From assembly GCA_030158115.1 (NCBI GenBank), contig JAOATK010000018.1, forward strand, positions 62,001 to 126,000: a stretch of 64,000 nucleotides of DNA. Reading direction: 5' to 3'. Of the stretch, positions 1-7,886 are shown in pieces. This stretch comes from Legionella sp. (GTDB taxonomy: Bacteria > Pseudomonadota > Gammaproteobacteria > Legionellales > Legionellaceae). Under the pieces are notes generated by a model. That model ran no database searches and was not told the DNA's origin. It saw only the letters and a program-made list of their open reading frames with translations. Both the position numbers and the translations under genes were made by a program. Position 1 is the stretch's first letter. The number at the start of each line of letters is the position of its first letter.

Positions 1-2494
1 AACAGAGTGTTAGTCGCTTTTTCCATGCTTTACATGAATTAATAAATTTTGCTTTGCTCTCGGTTGACAGTGAAAAAAATCCTTGAAAAGTATGATTTTT
101 TTTCGTATTAGGTTGCGTGTCTGATAAGAGTTTATTTAAGTAGTGATCAATTGGTTCGGGTGTTATTTCACTAAAATAGGGTTTAAAAATAATATATTGA
201 TTAAGTAAGTTAGTTTTTATGATGTGATAAGCGCGAGATAATTTGAGTATCTCATCGCTGCTTTTGTCTTGCGCACTTAATAGGCTTATAAGTTGAACAT
301 CGAGCGTACTATGTGCTGCCTCATCATCTTGTGTTGACTGGGCTAATGCATCAAGGAGAAGATCTTCATTATTGATTAATTTTGTAAACTTAGCACAAGC
401 ATCTCGAGCTTCCAAAATGTTAGCATGTTTATTTTCATACCATTGATGTAGGTCATAAGCTTGACTGGCAGTTAGTTGATTTACGTCGATGAGCTCTGTG
501 TTTTCGCCAACGGATATAAAATCTAGCTTGTCTTTTTCTTGAGGGTTTTGTAGCGGTATGGACTCATCGATAACATAGACGTTTGGGACGACATGATAAG
601 GGTATAAATAGAGTTTTGCTTCGGTACGTACAAAGTTAATTAAGTCTTGATTTAAATGGGCACGAAAACCCAGGCTATTATTTTGCTTGGTAATTAATGC
701 TTTTAAAGGGGCATATTTTTCTATAATCAAAGTGATATGATCTGGAGGTAGGGCCCCTTTTAGCTTTTGGAATTGCTTACTGAGAAAATCGCCCCATGTT
801 TCAATGCCTAACAGGCTGTTAATCATTTGATTATTAAAATCAACATCCAATTGGATCATAAATGATTTAAATCTTTTATAATGATCACGAAGAGTTTCTT
901 TTATATCGGTGGGAAGCTGCGAAAGTGCTACCGATTGATATGCTTCTTGTTTTAAAATGTTAAAAAAACGTTCTAAGGCTTCATAAGCAATGATTGTTTC
1001 AAAACCTGTTTTGTTGATATCATCTATTCGTTTATAAGCTGATTTTAGTCTTAATTCCATAAAGTGTGGATCTTCAAGGGTTAACAACTCTTGTCCTGTT
1101 ACTTTAAAATCCACCATCTTTTTGGGAAGAAAAAGTATGGCTTGATACAGTGCTTTTGCTTGGTGCATTAAGGGAACTGAGAGTACTCCTGGCCTAAGCA
1201 TAAAATTGATTTCAATTTTATCAACGAGACTAAATAATTCTGGAAAAATGGAGTATTTAAATTGGGTTAATGTATCTCGAATAAACTCTTGCGATTTGTC
1301 AGAGAGTTCTCCCATTTGTTCTAATGAGCTCAGCGATAAGGTGATAATATTTCGGATAATATGGATGTAATTTAAAAATTTGATCGAAATAAAAAGACTA
1401 TTCCCTTCTAATTTTTTAAGATCGTTGAGTAGCTCAAGTGAGGCACTTTGTACCTTCTCCAATTTTTCTTGTTTTTTAAGATCGTTGAGTAGCTCAAGTG
1501 CGGCACTTTGTATCTTCTCCAATTTTTCTTGGTTAAGTGATGGTTGATCTTTCTTAATTTTTGATGAGTACTCTTCAATTATTTTAGTAAATTTGCTTAA
1601 ATAACTAGGCAACTCAGCACTGAATTTTGTTAAGAAATTGTAATCTACATCACCACCTAAGGGTTGCAAATGCTTTACAGTAATTCCCGTAATCTCACCT
1701 GTTTTATAACCCCAAGGGTATTTCTTTATAGAGACTATCGTTTCTTCGGAGTGTTGTTCTACAATTGTTTGTAATTTACCAAATAAGGGAAGAATGATAG
1801 CCAGCTCGGAACCAAACATCTCCTTTAAGTCAACATCAAAGTGAGTTGCTAAACGACTTGCTTCATACGCATTGTCGGTTATTGCGCCACAAAGTGACGG
1901 CACAACTCTTCGCAGCCCATGTGTTCGGGCATCAAGGCTTTCTATTTCTTCTACTGCGAGTAAGGCATGATGAATGGCATTAATAAATTTCTTGATTTGT
2001 GAAATATTATCGGGCTCACGCTCATAATCCACAAAAGGGACTCGGTTTTGGTTAACCTCATTAACCAGCTGATTTATTTTAGTAATAATGTCAGGACTAA
2101 TTGAGAGCGCGCCTGGGGGAGTGACTTTGCAGATATCTAGTATTAGTTCTTTTAAGTTGGAGATTTTTTCTGCGTCAAGAGCAAAGTCAGTAAATGTATG
2201 TTTAATATTTCTGTCAATCAGCAGTTTTTTAATTTTGGCAAAATTTTCTGGATTCCGTTTAAAATTAATAGCAGGGATTCCGTTCTGATTACAAATTTCC
2301 GCAATTATTTTTTTTATTCTGACAGCGTATTCTCGTTTAAGCTTGAAATAGGGGGTTATTCGCAGACTGGTGTATTTGCTGTTGATTATTTCAAAAATAT
2401 TAACATAGACTTTTTTTACCCGCGCAGCGATTTGGTTTTGTTTAAATGACTCAATGATTTTTATATATTCTTCACCAATCATTAGACCACCCAT
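1..2494 (-). CDS. Large helical protein, probable SdhA-like Dot/Icm effector (3' end outside window)
   Basis: I translated the minus strand and found one open frame from ATG at 2494 to the left edge: 831 codons with no stop. An in-frame TAG lies 12 bases before this ATG. A second ATG at 2482 follows a GGGTGGT stretch and could be the real start. The protein is rich in Leu, Lys, Glu and Asn, mostly helical or coiled-coil in character, with no signal peptide, membrane segment or catalytic motif that I recognise. It contains a 20-residue tandem repeat (units ending LLNDLKKQEK, see repeat entry). L. pneumophila carries the very large coiled-coil effector SdhA upstream of the same housekeeping blocks, so an SdhA orthologue is my best guess from size, composition and position. 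The family name is inference; that a long coding frame exists is directly visible. Confidence 0.6.
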   Translation of the reverse strand, partial: MGGLMIGEEYIKIIESFKQNQIAARVKKVYVNIFEIINSKYTSLRITPYFKLKREYAVRIKKIIAEICNQNGIPAINFKRNPENFAKIKKLLIDRNIKHTFTDFALDAEKISNLKELILDICKVTPPGALSISPDIITKINQLVNEVNQNRVPFVDYEREPDNISQIKKFINAIHHALLAVEEIESLDARTHGLRRVVPSLCGAITDNAYEASRLATHFDVDLKEMFGSELAIILPLFGKLQTIVEQHSEETIVSIKKYPWGYKTGEITGITVKHLQPLGGDVDYNFLTKFSAELPSYLSKFTKIIEEYSSKIKKDQPSLNQEKLEKIQSAALELLNDLKKQEKLEKVQSASLELLNDLKKLEGNSLFISIKFLNYIHIIRNIITLSLSSLEQMGELSDKSQEFIRDTLTQFKYSIFPELFSLVDKIEINFMLRPGVLSVPLMHQAKALYQAILFLPKKMVDFKVTGQELLTLEDPHFMELRLKSAYKRIDDINKTGFETIIAYEALERFFNILKQEAYQSVALSQLPTDIKETLRDHYKRFKSFMIQLDVDFNNQMINSLLGIETWGDFLSKQFQKLKGALPPDHITLIIEKYAPLKALITKQNNSLGFRAHLNQDLINFVRTEAKLYLYPYHVVPNVYVIDESIPLQNPQEKDKLDFISVGENTELIDVNQLTASQAYDLHQWYENKHANILEARDACAKFTKLINNEDLLLDALAQSTQDDEAAHSTLDVQLISLLSAQDKSSDEILKLSRAYHIIKTNLLNQYIIFKPYFSEITPEPIDHYLNKLLSDTQPNTKKNHTFQGFFSLSTESKAKFINSCKAWKKRLTLC
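1413..1531 (-). repeat. 60-bp tandem duplication inside the large effector-like gene
   Basis: Two adjacent copies with a period of exactly 60 bases, the core being ttttttaagatcgttgagta. The copies differ at only about two positions (gaggcac/gcggcac and taccttc/tatcttc). On the coding strand each unit encodes 20 residues with the core LEK(V/I)QSA(S/A)LELLNDLKK, so the frame is kept and a helical segment is lengthened by one unit. Confidence 0.95.
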
Positions 2495-2552
2495 GTCATT
2501 AATTTTCTAAATATGGCTGTATGATACCCTATTTGGTAGTAAAAATAAATCT

Positions 2553-3026
2553 TTATGTTCTTATTTTTGCCGAAATTTCCAAAATAAATGCTGCAACTTG
2601 CTTTTTTTGATGAGGATAATCTGTATAAGCGGCAATGTTAATGCATTTATTGATGCGCTTACCACTCTTTTTTGTTTCAAGGATCATCTCTTTGACAGTG
2701 GCTCCCTCGGTACAAACAAAATAAACATCAGATTCCGGACGACTCAAAAATTGAGCTTGGAATGATTTAAATACGAGAGCGACCTGGCATTGAGCCAGAT
2801 CTGCATGATAAAAACCATGTAATCCTCCCGCTAAATCAGCGCCTACAGCCAAGGCACCAAAATACATGGAGTTTAAATGATTTCGACTACGTCTTTTTAA
2901 AGGCAGGCAAATAACGATTTCTTCTTCATCGAGTTTAATTAAACGAGGCCTTAGGTAGCCTAGCATCGCTACTTTAAAGTGACAAAAATACCAAAAAAAT
3001 AATTTAAAACGAAGTTTCCTGTTCAT
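2553..3026 (-). CDS. Hotdog-fold thioesterase-like protein (DUF4442/YiiD C-terminal type)
   Basis: A 157-residue protein if read from the ATG at 3026. A TTG 16 codons further upstream is possible but has no better ribosome site. The segment RNHLNSMYFGALAVGADLAGGL (split across the hotdog helix) resembles the N-H-x(3)-FG-A pattern of DUF4442 and YiiD C-terminal hotdog proteins, which are related to acyl-CoA thioesterases. No transmembrane segment is evident. It lies divergently from uvrA and just upstream of the large effector-like gene, with 58 bases between its stop and that gene's ATG. The substrate cannot be predicted. The fold assignment is from pattern memory only. Confidence 0.6.
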   Translation of the reverse strand: MNRKLRFKLFFWYFCHFKVAMLGYLRPRLIKLDEEEIVICLPLKRRSRNHLNSMYFGALAVGADLAGGLHGFYHADLAQCQVALVFKSFQAQFLSRPESDVYFVCTEGATVKEMILETKKSGKRINKCINIAAYTDYPHQKKQVAAFILEISAKIRT

Positions 3027-3202
3027 TGCTGATCTTTTTATTTTATAGCATTTGTACCTTGTATCAGGAAGCAAACGATCATTTCAAGTAATTTCTCTTC
3101 ATGTACAGGCTCTATTTGAGATGTGTATAAGATTCAGCACATTGTTCGGGATGATGGCTATATATGCTATGATATTTAATCTGTTTTTTGACGTCGGATT
3201 TT

Positions 3203-6037
3203 ATGCATACTATTACTATTCGTGGTGCCAGAACCCACAATTTAAAAAATCTTAATCTGGATTTACCTCGTGATAAATTAATCGTTATTACCGGGTTGTC
3301 AGGTTCAGGAAAGTCTTCTTTAGCATTCGATACCTTATACGCAGAAGGTCAGCGACGATACGTTGAATCCTTGTCTTCTTATGCGCGACAGTTTTTATCC
3401 ATGATGGAAAAACCTGATGTCGACTCCATAGAGGGTTTATCGCCAGCTATTTCCATTGAGCAAAAAGCAACATCACATAATCCTCGCTCTACTGTGGGGA
3501 CTATCACAGAAATTTATGATTATTTACGACTACTTTATGCACGTGTAGGCGAACCTCGTTGCCCTACTCATCACGTCAGTCTGCATGCACAAACAGTCAG
3601 TCAGATGGTTGATCAGATTTTGGCTTTACCTGAGGATTCTAAAGTCATGATTTTAGCTCCAGTAGTCCGGGAGCGCAAAGGTGAGCAACTGCAATTATTA
3701 CAACAATTACAGGCAAAAGGTTATGTAAGAGCAAGGATTGATGGCATACTTTGTGAATTAGATTCCCCGCCTAAATTAGGATTACGTACCAAACATACGA
3801 TTGAAGTGGTTGTGGATCGATTGAAAGTCAGACCTGATATGGCACAACGTTTAAGTGAGTCCTTTGAAAACGCATTGCTGTTAGCAGAGGGCATTGCGGT
3901 AGCAGCTTCAATGGACAATCAATTCGATGATCTTTTATTTTCTTCCAAATTTGCTTGTTCTGAGTGTGGTTATAGTTTAAGTGAGTTAGAGCCAAGGCTT
4001 TTTTCTTTTAATAATCCTGTTGGTGCTTGTCCTGCTTGTGATGGCTTAGGGGTAGATCAATTTTTTGATCCAGACCGTGTAATCCACAATGCAGCAGCAA
4101 GCTTAGCTGAGGGGGCAATTCGAGGCTGGGATAAAAAGACAAATTATTATTATTCCATGCTGGAATCGCTTGCTCGTCACTATGGGTTTGATACAAATAC
4201 GCCTTTTTGTGATCTTACTGACGACCAACAAAAAATGGTTTTATACGGTAGTGGGCGAGAAGTCATTGAGTTTAATTATCACCGTCCCAAAGGTGGTTAT
4301 ATGAAGAAACGACACACTTTTGAAGGGATTATTCCTAATATGCAACGTCGTTATCATGAATCAGACTCTGGAATGGTGCGTGAAGAATTAGCGAAATATC
4401 TCTCATCACGCCCTTGCCAGACATGCTTTGGTGCACGATTACGTGAAGAGGCGCGTCATGTTTTTATTGATGATAAAAACTTACCTGAAATCTCTGCGTA
4501 TTCAATAGAAAAATCCCATGAATTTTTTAAAAACTTACGTTTGCCTGGCTATAAAGGTGAAATTGCGGCAAAAATTAATAAAGAAATCGTCGATAGGTTA
4601 GGTTTTTTAGTGAACGTGGGTTTGGATTACCTGTCCTTGACCAGAAGTGCTGAAACTTTATCTGGCGGAGAGGCACAGCGAATCCGCTTGGCCAGTCAAA
4701 TTGGTTCGGGACTTGTGGGGGTGATGTATATTTTAGATGAACCTTCCATTGGCCTGCATCAGCGCGATAACGATCGTTTGCTTGGTACTTTGGTGCATTT
4801 ACGTAATCAAGGAAATACTGTCATTGTGGTAGAACATGATGAAGATGCAATTCGTCATGCGGATTTTGTATTAGATATTGGTCCTGGAGCTGGGGTACAT
4901 GGAGGCGAGGTCGTTGCTTCTGGTACTCCTGAAGAGGTCATGAATAATCCTTTATCGCTCACAGGGCAATATTTATCAGGTAAACAAAGGATAGATATCC
5001 CTACAGAACGTTTGCCTGTTAACCCCGAGCGAATGATTCATTTAAAAGAAGTGACTTGCAATAATTTAAATCAAATAGATATCAGCATACCATTAGGTTT
5101 ACTGACCTGTATTACAGGTGTTTCAGGCTCAGGTAAATCCAGTTTAATTAATGATACTCTTTATCCGCTAGCTGCGAATCAATTAAACCGAGCCAGTTTA
5201 TTCACGCCTGGTCATGTCAAAGAAATTTTAGGCCTTGAGTTATGCGATAAAGTGATTGATATTGATCAAAGCCCAATAGGGCGGACACCGCGTTCGAATC
5301 CTGCAACGTATACCGGTTTATTTACTCCTATTCGCGAACTATTTTCTGGTACTCCAGAGTCCAGAGCCCGTGGTTATCAGCCTGGTCGTTTTAGTTTTAA
5401 TGTACGTGGTGGTCGATGTGAGGCTTGTCAGGGTGATGGTCTTATTAAAGTGGAGATGCATTTTCTGCCTGATATTTACGTGGCTTGTGATTTATGCCAA
5501 GGCAAACGCTACAACAGAGAAACATTAGATATTCAATACAAAGGAAAAAACATTCATGAAATTTTAGACATGACGGTTGAAGAGGCTTGTGTTTTTTTTG
5601 CAGCAATCCCTGTTTTAGCAAGAAAATGTCAAACATTAATGGATGTTGGATTGTCTTATATTAAATTAGGGCAAAGTGCGACAACTCTTTCCGGAGGTGA
5701 GGCACAACGTATTAAATTGGCACGTGAATTATCTAAGCGAGATACCGGAAGTACGTTATATATTCTTGATGAGCCGACTACCGGCTTGCATTTTCATGAC
5801 ACCAAGCAATTATTGACGGTATTGTCTCGCTTGCGAGCCAAAGGAAATACAATCATCATTATTGAACATAATTTAGATGTGATTAAAACCGCTGATTGGA
5901 TTATTGATTTAGGCCCAGAAGGGGGTAGCAAAGGAGGACGGCTTGTTGCAACAGGAACTCCTGAACAAGTAGCGCAGTGTAAAAACTCCTACACGGGGCA
6001 ATTTTTAAAACCTATGTTAAAGAAGAGTAAAGATTAA
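3203..6037 (+). CDS. uvrA: UvrABC system protein A (excision nuclease ATPase)
   Basis: DNA-damage recognition subunit of nucleotide excision repair, acting as a dimer with UvrB. The start is the ATG at 3203, giving 944 residues beginning [14 protein letters not shown] as is usual for UvrA; a TTG 15 bases upstream is less likely. Visible motifs: first Walker [10 protein letters not shown] (residues 31-39), a CxxC zinc module around CSECG...CPACDG, first signature [11 protein letters not shown] with [14 protein letters not shown], second Walker [10 protein letters not shown], second zinc module CEACQGDG...CDLCQG, and second signature [11 protein letters not shown] with [11 protein letters not shown]. 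The length matches the family (about 940). No LexA-type operator was recognised upstream. Confidence 0.98.
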   Translation: MHTITIRGARTHNLKNLNLDLPRDKLIVITGLSGSGKSSLAFDTLYAEGQRRYVESLSSYARQFLSMMEKPDVDSIEGLSPAISIEQKATSHNPRSTVGTITEIYDYLRLLYARVGEPRCPTHHVSLHAQTVSQMVDQILALPEDSKVMILAPVVRERKGEQLQLLQQLQAKGYVRARIDGILCELDSPPKLGLRTKHTIEVVVDRLKVRPDMAQRLSESFENALLLAEGIAVAASMDNQFDDLLFSSKFACSECGYSLSELEPRLFSFNNPVGACPACDGLGVDQFFDPDRVIHNAAASLAEGAIRGWDKKTNYYYSMLESLARHYGFDTNTPFCDLTDDQQKMVLYGSGREVIEFNYHRPKGGYMKKRHTFEGIIPNMQRRYHESDSGMVREELAKYLSSRPCQTCFGARLREEARHVFIDDKNLPEISAYSIEKSHEFFKNLRLPGYKGEIAAKINKEIVDRLGFLVNVGLDYLSLTRSAETLSGGEAQRIRLASQIGSGLVGVMYILDEPSIGLHQRDNDRLLGTLVHLRNQGNTVIVVEHDEDAIRHADFVLDIGPGAGVHGGEVVASGTPEEVMNNPLSLTGQYLSGKQRIDIPTERLPVNPERMIHLKEVTCNNLNQIDISIPLGLLTCITGVSGSGKSSLINDTLYPLAANQLNRASLFTPGHVKEILGLELCDKVIDIDQSPIGRTPRSNPATYTGLFTPIRELFSGTPESRARGYQPGRFSFNVRGGRCEACQGDGLIKVEMHFLPDIYVACDLCQGKRYNRETLDIQYKGKNIHEILDMTVEEACVFFAAIPVLARKCQTLMDVGLSYIKLGQSATTLSGGEAQRIKLARELSKRDTGSTLYILDEPTTGLHFHDTKQLLTVLSRLRAKGNTIIIIEHNLDVIKTADWIIDLGPEGGSKGGRLVATGTPEQVAQCKNSYTGQFLKPMLKKSKD

Positions 6038-6158
6038 AATAGGCCACATGGACAATTGCTTCATCACCTATCAAGAGCATTATTAAATGGCTTAAATACT
6101 GTTTTTTTTCTCATTTTCAGCTATAACTTAAGGTAGGACATTTTGCATAGGATAAAAA

Positions 6159-6740
6159 ATGGGTACTTTCTTAGTTGCATTATTAATAATTGCTGTATTG
6201 ATCGCTTTATGGGTTCTAGGTGTTTATAACACTTTAATTCGTTTAATTGAGTCCATTAATAATGATAAAAAACAAATAGATATTCAGTTAGACAGACGGT
6301 TTAAAGTGTTTCAGTCACTGATTGATTCTGTAAAAAAATACATGGACTATGAGCAAACAACATTGAAAGATGTGGTGGCTTTACGTAATCAAGCGCAAGC
6401 GGCTAAAGCATTAGGTGATGAGCAAGCGCGTATTGCCGCAGAGAATGGCATTTCTCAAATTGCATCTGGTCTTAGTGTGGTATTTGAACAATACCCTGAT
6501 TTGAAAGCCAGTCAAAATGTGATGCAACTGCAAGAGGAAATAGTCAATACAGAAAATAAATTGGCCTACTCTAAGCAAGCCTACAATGACGGTATTGAGC
6601 GCTACAATGCTAAGAAAAAATCTTTTCTTGAATCCATGGTAGTGAGTGCTTTTCCAGCTGCTTTAGATAAAGAGTTTGTTTATTGGGGGCTTCCTGATGA
6701 GCAGATTCAGGCCAAAGAAGATTATACTGTTAAATTTTGA
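6159..6740 (+). CDS. lemA: LemA family membrane protein
   Basis: A 193-residue protein with one N-terminal membrane helix (about residues 3-22, TFLVALLIIAVLIALWVLG) followed by long helices, including the characteristic YN.LI.L...I...KKQIDIQLDRR segment of LemA proteins. The ATG at 6159 is preceded by an agga ribosome site. It lies 12 bases ahead of the M48 protease gene, a pairing common in Legionella and other bacteria. The biochemical role of LemA proteins is not settled; a function linked to the neighbouring membrane protease is inferred from the pairing. Confidence 0.9.
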   Translation: MGTFLVALLIIAVLIALWVLGVYNTLIRLIESINNDKKQIDIQLDRRFKVFQSLIDSVKKYMDYEQTTLKDVVALRNQAQAAKALGDEQARIAAENGISQIASGLSVVFEQYPDLKASQNVMQLQEEIVNTENKLAYSKQAYNDGIERYNAKKKSFLESMVVSAFPAALDKEFVYWGLPDEQIQAKEDYTVKF

Positions 6741-6752
6741 GTATAAAAAATT

Positions 6753-7778
6753 ATGAGTCTTGCAGATTATCACGGCAGTGCAAGCGATTGGCGTGAACAA
6801 ATAAGAAAAAATCAAGGCAAGACGCGCCTGGTCATTGCGATCTTTATCGCAGTGTATTTTCTGGTAGGCTTTGTTGCGGATATGTTTGTTTTACAAGCCA
6901 TGTATCCGCATATTACTGCGCAGCAAAGTCTTCAAGCCATCATTCATCTCCAAGTTATCCCGTATGCCACGCTCTTAATGCTAGGCTTGGCAGGGCTCTC
7001 TTTACTCATTACGTATTCGCTCTATGATCGCATCATGTTGCTGGGGACGGAGTATCGGGAAATTACAGCTAAAACCGCCCAAAATTTACAAGAACAGCAA
7101 TTGTATAATGTAGTAGAAGAAATGACTGTAGCGGCAGGCCTGCATTATGTTCCCAAGGTATTTATTATTGAAGCAGATTATATGAATGCTTTTGCTAGTG
7201 GTTACAGTGAAAAATCAGCAATGGTTGCGATCACACGGGGACTAGTGAATAAACTTGATCGCGCTGAATTACAGGCAGTGATGGCGCATGAGCTGAGCCA
7301 TATTCGGCATGGTGATATTAAATTGACGTTAACGGTGGCAGTTTTAAGCAATATTCTTTTGATTGTTATTGATATTTTATTTTATTCGGTTGTATTTAAA
7401 AGAGATAATAATCGTCGCGATGATAATCGTTTATTCATGATCATCATTATTCTACGTTATGTTTTGCCTATCATGACGGTGCTATTAGCCTTATTTTTAA
7501 GCCGAACACGAGAATATATGGCTGACTCGGGATGTGTTGAGTTGATGCGTGATAATAACCCATTGGCACGGGCCTTACTTAAAATTAGCTCAGATCACGA
7601 GGAGCATGCAGAAGAGTATTCGCAGGCATATGGCAATACGCCTCACGAACAAGTACGTCAAGCCTCCTACCTGTTTGATCCTAAAGACATTGATCCAGTG
7701 AAGTCTTTAAGCAGTGCTTTTGACACCCACCCTTCAATAGACCAGCGTTTGAGCGCATTAGGTTTTAAGCGTAAATAA
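6753..7778 (+). CDS. HtpX-like M48 family membrane zinc metalloprotease
   Basis: A 341-residue integral membrane protease. Two N-terminal membrane helices (about residues 26-48 and 70-90) precede the catalytic motif MAHELSHIRHGD (HExxH, zinc ligands and general base). Two further hydrophobic stretches follow (near 190-213 and 225-248), then SRTREYMADSGCVEL, which carries the third zinc ligand Glu typical of HtpX-type M48 peptidases. The end, FDTHPSIDQRLSALG, is also family typical. Members degrade damaged or misfolded membrane proteins. It is probably co-transcribed with lemA. Whether it is orthologous to E. coli HtpX or a paralogue cannot be decided here. Confidence 0.92.
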   Translation: MSLADYHGSASDWREQIRKNQGKTRLVIAIFIAVYFLVGFVADMFVLQAMYPHITAQQSLQAIIHLQVIPYATLLMLGLAGLSLLITYSLYDRIMLLGTEYREITAKTAQNLQEQQLYNVVEEMTVAAGLHYVPKVFIIEADYMNAFASGYSEKSAMVAITRGLVNKLDRAELQAVMAHELSHIRHGDIKLTLTVAVLSNILLIVIDILFYSVVFKRDNNRRDDNRLFMIIIILRYVLPIMTVLLALFLSRTREYMADSGCVELMRDNNPLARALLKISSDHEEHAEEYSQAYGNTPHEQVRQASYLFDPKDIDPVKSLSSAFDTHPSIDQRLSALGFKRK

Positions 7779-7834
7779 TCTAACTATCTAATAAATACAC
7801 AAAAAGATTTAAAATTATTCGTTCAAATTTAAAC

Positions 7835-7840
7835 TATAAT
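7835..7840 (+). promoter_or_regulatory. Possible -10 hexamer upstream of the P-loop effector-like gene
   Basis: A perfect TATAAT lies 47 bases before the preferred ATG, inside a very AT-rich stretch that continues with tatatata. No convincing -35 hexamer is visible at 16-18 bases upstream, so activator dependence is possible. Confidence 0.4.
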
Positions 7841-7886
7841 GTATATATAGTGTATATGAAATATCCATACTGAAGTGGAGCATGTC

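Noticed and set aside
2088..2449. Short plus-strand frames within the first 2.5 kb
   Set aside because: They are antisense to the long minus-strand frame that runs through to the window edge.
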